Part shown: positions 60,637-64,000 of the stretch, piece by piece
How the letters are laid out: each line of letters starts with the position of its first letter
Position numbering within the stretch: position 1 is the stretch's first letter
Source: Siphonodentalium dalli
Lineage: Eukaryota; Mollusca; Scaphopoda; Gadilida; Siphonodentaliidae
NCBI GenBank assembly: GCA_032622095.1
Contig: CP136069.1
Coordinates: forward strand, 49,646,760 to 49,710,759
Length of the DNA stretch: 64,000 nt
Direction of reading: 5' to 3'
Program-made: the position numbers and the translations under genes
The notes under the pieces: model-generated
What the model was told of the DNA's origin: nothing
The model's database searches: none
The model's input: only the letters and a program-made list of their open reading frames with translations

Positions 60637-60696
60637 CTGGGACGGACTGGTGTATAGATGGTAAGAGGTAGGTTTTTCTCACCTTCTATATAAACT
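60637..60696 (+). repeat. R repeat, copy 4 (right junction)
   Basis: The last R copy. It is followed directly by satellite DNA (ATTTACAAACAATCCGC), so the insertion ends exactly at R, mirroring the left junction. The final AACT could belong either to R or to the satellite, since the satellite also has AACT at this point. Confidence 0.95.
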
Positions 60697-63600
60697 ATTT
60701 ACAAACAATCCGCTGATCGTCCAGAACAAATCAACTATAAACAAACAATCCGCTGATCGTCACAAACAAATCAACTATAAACAAACAATCCGCTGATCGT
60801 CCAGAACAAATCAACTATAAACAAACAATCCGCTGATCGTCCAGAACAAATCAACTATAAACAAACAATCCGCTGATCGTCCCGAACAAATCAGCTATAA
60901 ACAAACAATCCGCTGATCGTCCAGAACAAATCAACTATAAACAAACAATCCGCTGATCGTCCCGAACAAATCAACTATAAACAAACAATCCGCTGATCGT
61001 CCAGAACAAATCAACTATAAACAAACAATCCGCTGATCGTCCCGAACAAATCAACTATAAACAAACAATCCGCTGATCGTCCCGAACAAATCAACTATAA
61101 ACAAACAATCCGCTGATCGTCCAGAACAAATCAACTATATACAAACAATCCGCTGATCGTCACGAACAAATCAACTATAAACAAACAATCCGCTGATCGT
61201 CCCGAACAAATCAACTATAAACAAACAATCCGCTGATCGTCCCGAACAAATCAACTATAAACAAACAATCCGCTGATCGTCCAGAACAAATCAACTATAA
61301 ACAAACAATCCGCTGATCGTCCAGAACAAATTAGCTATAAACAAACAATCCGCCGATCGTCCCGAACAAATCAGCTATAAACAAACAATCCGCTGATCGT
61401 CCCGAACAAATCAACTATAAACAAACAATCCGCTGATCGTCCCGAACAAATCAACTATAAACAAACAATCCGCTGATCGTCCAGAACAAATCAACTATAA
61501 ACAAACAATCCGCTGATCGTCCCGAACAAATCAGCTTCAATCAAACAATCCGCTGATCGTACAGAACAAATCAGCTATAAACAAACAATCCGCTGATCCT
61601 CCAGTACAAATCAACTATAAACAAACAATCCGCTGATCGTCCAGAACAAATCAACTATAAACAAACAATCCGCTGATCGTCCCGAACAAATCAGCTATAA
61701 ACAAACAATCCGCTGATCGTCCAGAACAAATCAACTATAAACAAACAATCCGCTGATCGTCCAGAACAAATCAACTATAAACAAACAATCCGCTGATCGT
61801 CCAGAACAAATCAACTATAAACAAACATCCGCTGATCGTCCAGAACAAATCAGCTATAAACAAACAATCCGCTGATCGTCCAGAACAAATCAACTATAAA
61901 CAAACAATCCGCTGATCGTCCAGAACAAATCAACTATAAACAAACAATCCGCTGATCGTCCAGAACAAATCAACTATAAACAAACAATCCGCTGATCGTC
62001 CCGAACAAATCAACTATAAACAAACAATCCGCTAATCGTCCAGAACAAATCAGCTATAAACAAACAATCCGCTGATCGTCCCGAACAAATCAGCTATAAA
62101 CAAACAATCCGCTGATCGTCCAGAACAAATCAACTATAAACAAACAATCCGCTGATCGTCCCGAACAAATCAGCTATATACAAACAATCCGCTGATCGTC
62201 CCGAACAAATCAGCTATAAACAAACAATCCGCTGATCGTCCAGAACAAATCAACTATAAACAAACAATCCGCTGATCGTCCAGAACAAATCAACTATAAA
62301 CAAACAATCCGCTGATCGTCACGAACAAATCAACTATAAACAAACAATCCGCTGATCGTCCCGAACAAATCAACTATAAACAAACAATCCGCTGATCGTC
62401 CAGAACAAATCAACTATAAACAAACAATCCGCTGATCGTCCAGAACAAATCAGCTATAAACAAACAATCCGCTGATCGTCCCGAACAAATCAACTATAAA
62501 CAAACAATCCGCTGATCGTCCAGAACAAATCAACTATAAACAAACAATCCGCTGATCGTCCAGAACAAATCAGCTATAAACAAACAATCCGCCGATCGTC
62601 CCGAACAAATCAACTATAAACAAACAATCCGCTGATCGTCCCGAACAAATCAACTATAAACAAACAATCCGCTGATCGTCCAGAACAAATCAACTATAAA
62701 CAAACAATCCGCTGATCGTCCCGAACAAATCAACTATAAACAAACAATCCGCTGATCGTCCCGAACAAATCAACTATAAACAAACAATCCGCTGATCGTC
62801 CCGAACAAATCAACTATAAACAAACAATCCGCTGATCGTCCCGAACAAATCAACTATAAACAAACAATCCGCTGATCGTCCAGAACAAATCAACTATAAA
62901 CAAACAATCCGCTGATCGTCCAGAACAAATCAGCTATAAACAAACAATCCGCCGATCGTCCCGAACAAATCAACTATAAACAAACAATCCGCTGATCGTC
63001 CCGAACAAATCAACTATAAACAAACAATCCGCTGATCGTCCAGAACAAATCAACTATAAACAAACAATCCGCTGATCGTCCCGAACAAATCAGCTATAAA
63101 CAAACAATCCGCTGATCGTCCCGAACAAATCAACTATAAACAAACAATCCGCTGATCGTCCAGAACAAATCAACTATAAACAAACAATCCGCTGATCGTC
63201 CAGAACAAATCAACTATAAACAAACAATCCGCTAATCGTCCAGAACAAATCAACTATAAACAAACAATCCGCTGATCGTCCAGAACAAATCAGCTATAAA
63301 CAAACAATCCGCTGATCCTCCAGAACAAATCAACTATAAACAAACAATCCGCTGATCGTCCAGAACAAATCAACTATAAACAAACAATCCGCTGATCGTC
63401 CCGAACAAATCAGCTATAAACAAACATCCGCTGATCGTCCAGAACAAATCAGCTATAAACAAACAATCCGCTGATCGTCCAGAACAAATCAACTATAAAC
63501 AAACAATCCGCTGATCGTCCAGAACAAATCAACTATAAACAAACAATCCGCTGATCGTCCAGAACAAATCAACTATAAACAAACAATCCGCTGATCGTCC

Positions 63601-64000
63601 CGAACAAATCAACTATAAACAAACAATCCGCTAATCGTCCAGAACAAATCAACTATAAACAAACAATCCGCTGATCGTCCCGAACAAATCAGCTATAAAC
63701 AAACAATCCGCTGATCGTCCAGAACAAATCAGCTATAAACAAACAATTCGCTGATCGTCCCGAACAAATCAGCTATAAACAAACAATCCGCTGATCGTCC
63801 CGAACAAATCAGCTATAAACAAACAATCCGCTGATCGTCCCGAACAAATCAGCTATAAACAAACAATCCGCTGATCGTCCAGAACAAATCAACTATAAAC
63901 AAACAATCCGCTGATCGTCCCGAACAAATCAGCTATAAACAAACAATCCGCTGATCGTCCCGAACAAATCAGCTATAAACAAACAATCCGCTAATCGTCC
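60697..64000. repeat. 40-bp satellite array, right block (about 82 units, continues past window)
   Basis: Same 40-bp unit, same orientation and same common variants as the left block, including the 39-base AAACATCCGC form (61,825 and 63,424). It shows that the R-U concatemer interrupted one pre-existing array. The array runs off the end of the window, so its full length is unknown. Confidence 0.98.

Larger units (their letters stand above)
46402..60696. mobile_element. 14.3-kb R-U-R-U-R-U-R concatemer inserted in the satellite
   Basis: A 60-bp repeat R occurs at 46,402, 47,916, 54,271 and 60,637, all in the same orientation. Between the copies lie a shortened unit (1,454 bp) and two full units (about 6.3 kb each). 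The full units are almost identical, differing mainly in poly-C length. The whole block begins with R and ends with R, and satellite DNA abuts both outer copies without a clear target-site duplication; the flanks share only C on the left and AACT on the right with R. No transposase, integrase or Rep protein is recognisable in the unit. It could be an unknown mobile element, a macrosatellite, or an integrated circular concatemer. Confidence 0.8.

Noticed and set aside
46402-60696. LTR retrotransposon tandem (R as LTR)
   Set aside because: R is only 60 bp, has no TG...CA ends, primer-binding site or polypurine tract in the right place, and U has no gag/pol similarity.

Overview
This window is eukaryotic, non-genic DNA from an animal, most likely a mollusc or another lophotrochozoan. 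That placement is an inference from the repeat repertoire: Tx1/L1-like and CR1/Jockey-like LINEs, Helitrons, MITEs, and LINE C-terminal remnants of a kind I associate with bivalve and gastropod genomes. I see no convincing host gene, tRNA or rRNA. Everything with clear coding signal belongs to mobile elements or to an unidentified tandem unit.

Layout. Positions 1-13,975 are old interspersed repeats. They include a dispersed repeat on the minus strand (265-890), a 1.8-kb terminal-inverted-repeat element with TA flanks (1,319-3,120), a LINE C-terminal fragment (7,565-8,170), a long foldback (8,188-8,450), and a 3-kb zone of degenerate repeat units with a second LINE fragment and a GA microsatellite. 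Positions 13,976-25,115 are a nested transposon stack. A decayed LINE is interrupted at 14,760/14,761 by a minus-strand Helitron whose 3' hairpin and CTAG end are visible. Repeated sequence beyond the Helitron coding region has in turn received a 665-bp MITE (18,899-19,563) and a nearly intact 4.4-kb Tx1-like LINE (about 19,919-24,348). Positions 25,116-30,126 hold two more LINE fragments and a second copy of the dispersed repeat, inverted relative to the one at 265-890.

From 30,127 to the window end the sequence is a 40-bp satellite (about 407 units, then about 82 more). It is interrupted at 46,402-60,696 by a 14.3-kb insertion. The insertion reads R-U-R-U-R-U-R: a 60-bp repeat R occurs four times, separated by one shortened and two full copies of a roughly 6.3-kb unit U. 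R contains a stem-loop. U is C-rich and G-poor on the plus strand, full of poly-C tracts and short hairpin modules, and carries two coding-like zones: a proline/glutamine-rich reading frame and a cluster of short overlapping frames.

The two strongest observations are these. First, the dispersed repeat at the left end holds a single copy of the 40-bp sequence, while its inverted partner leads directly into the giant array, so the satellite appears to have grown out of that repeat. Second, the R-U concatemer begins and ends exactly in R inside the satellite with no clear target-site duplication, as expected if a circular or rolling-circle product had integrated. Single-base homopolymer differences break the Helitron and LINE reading frames, so some of these breaks could be assembly errors.
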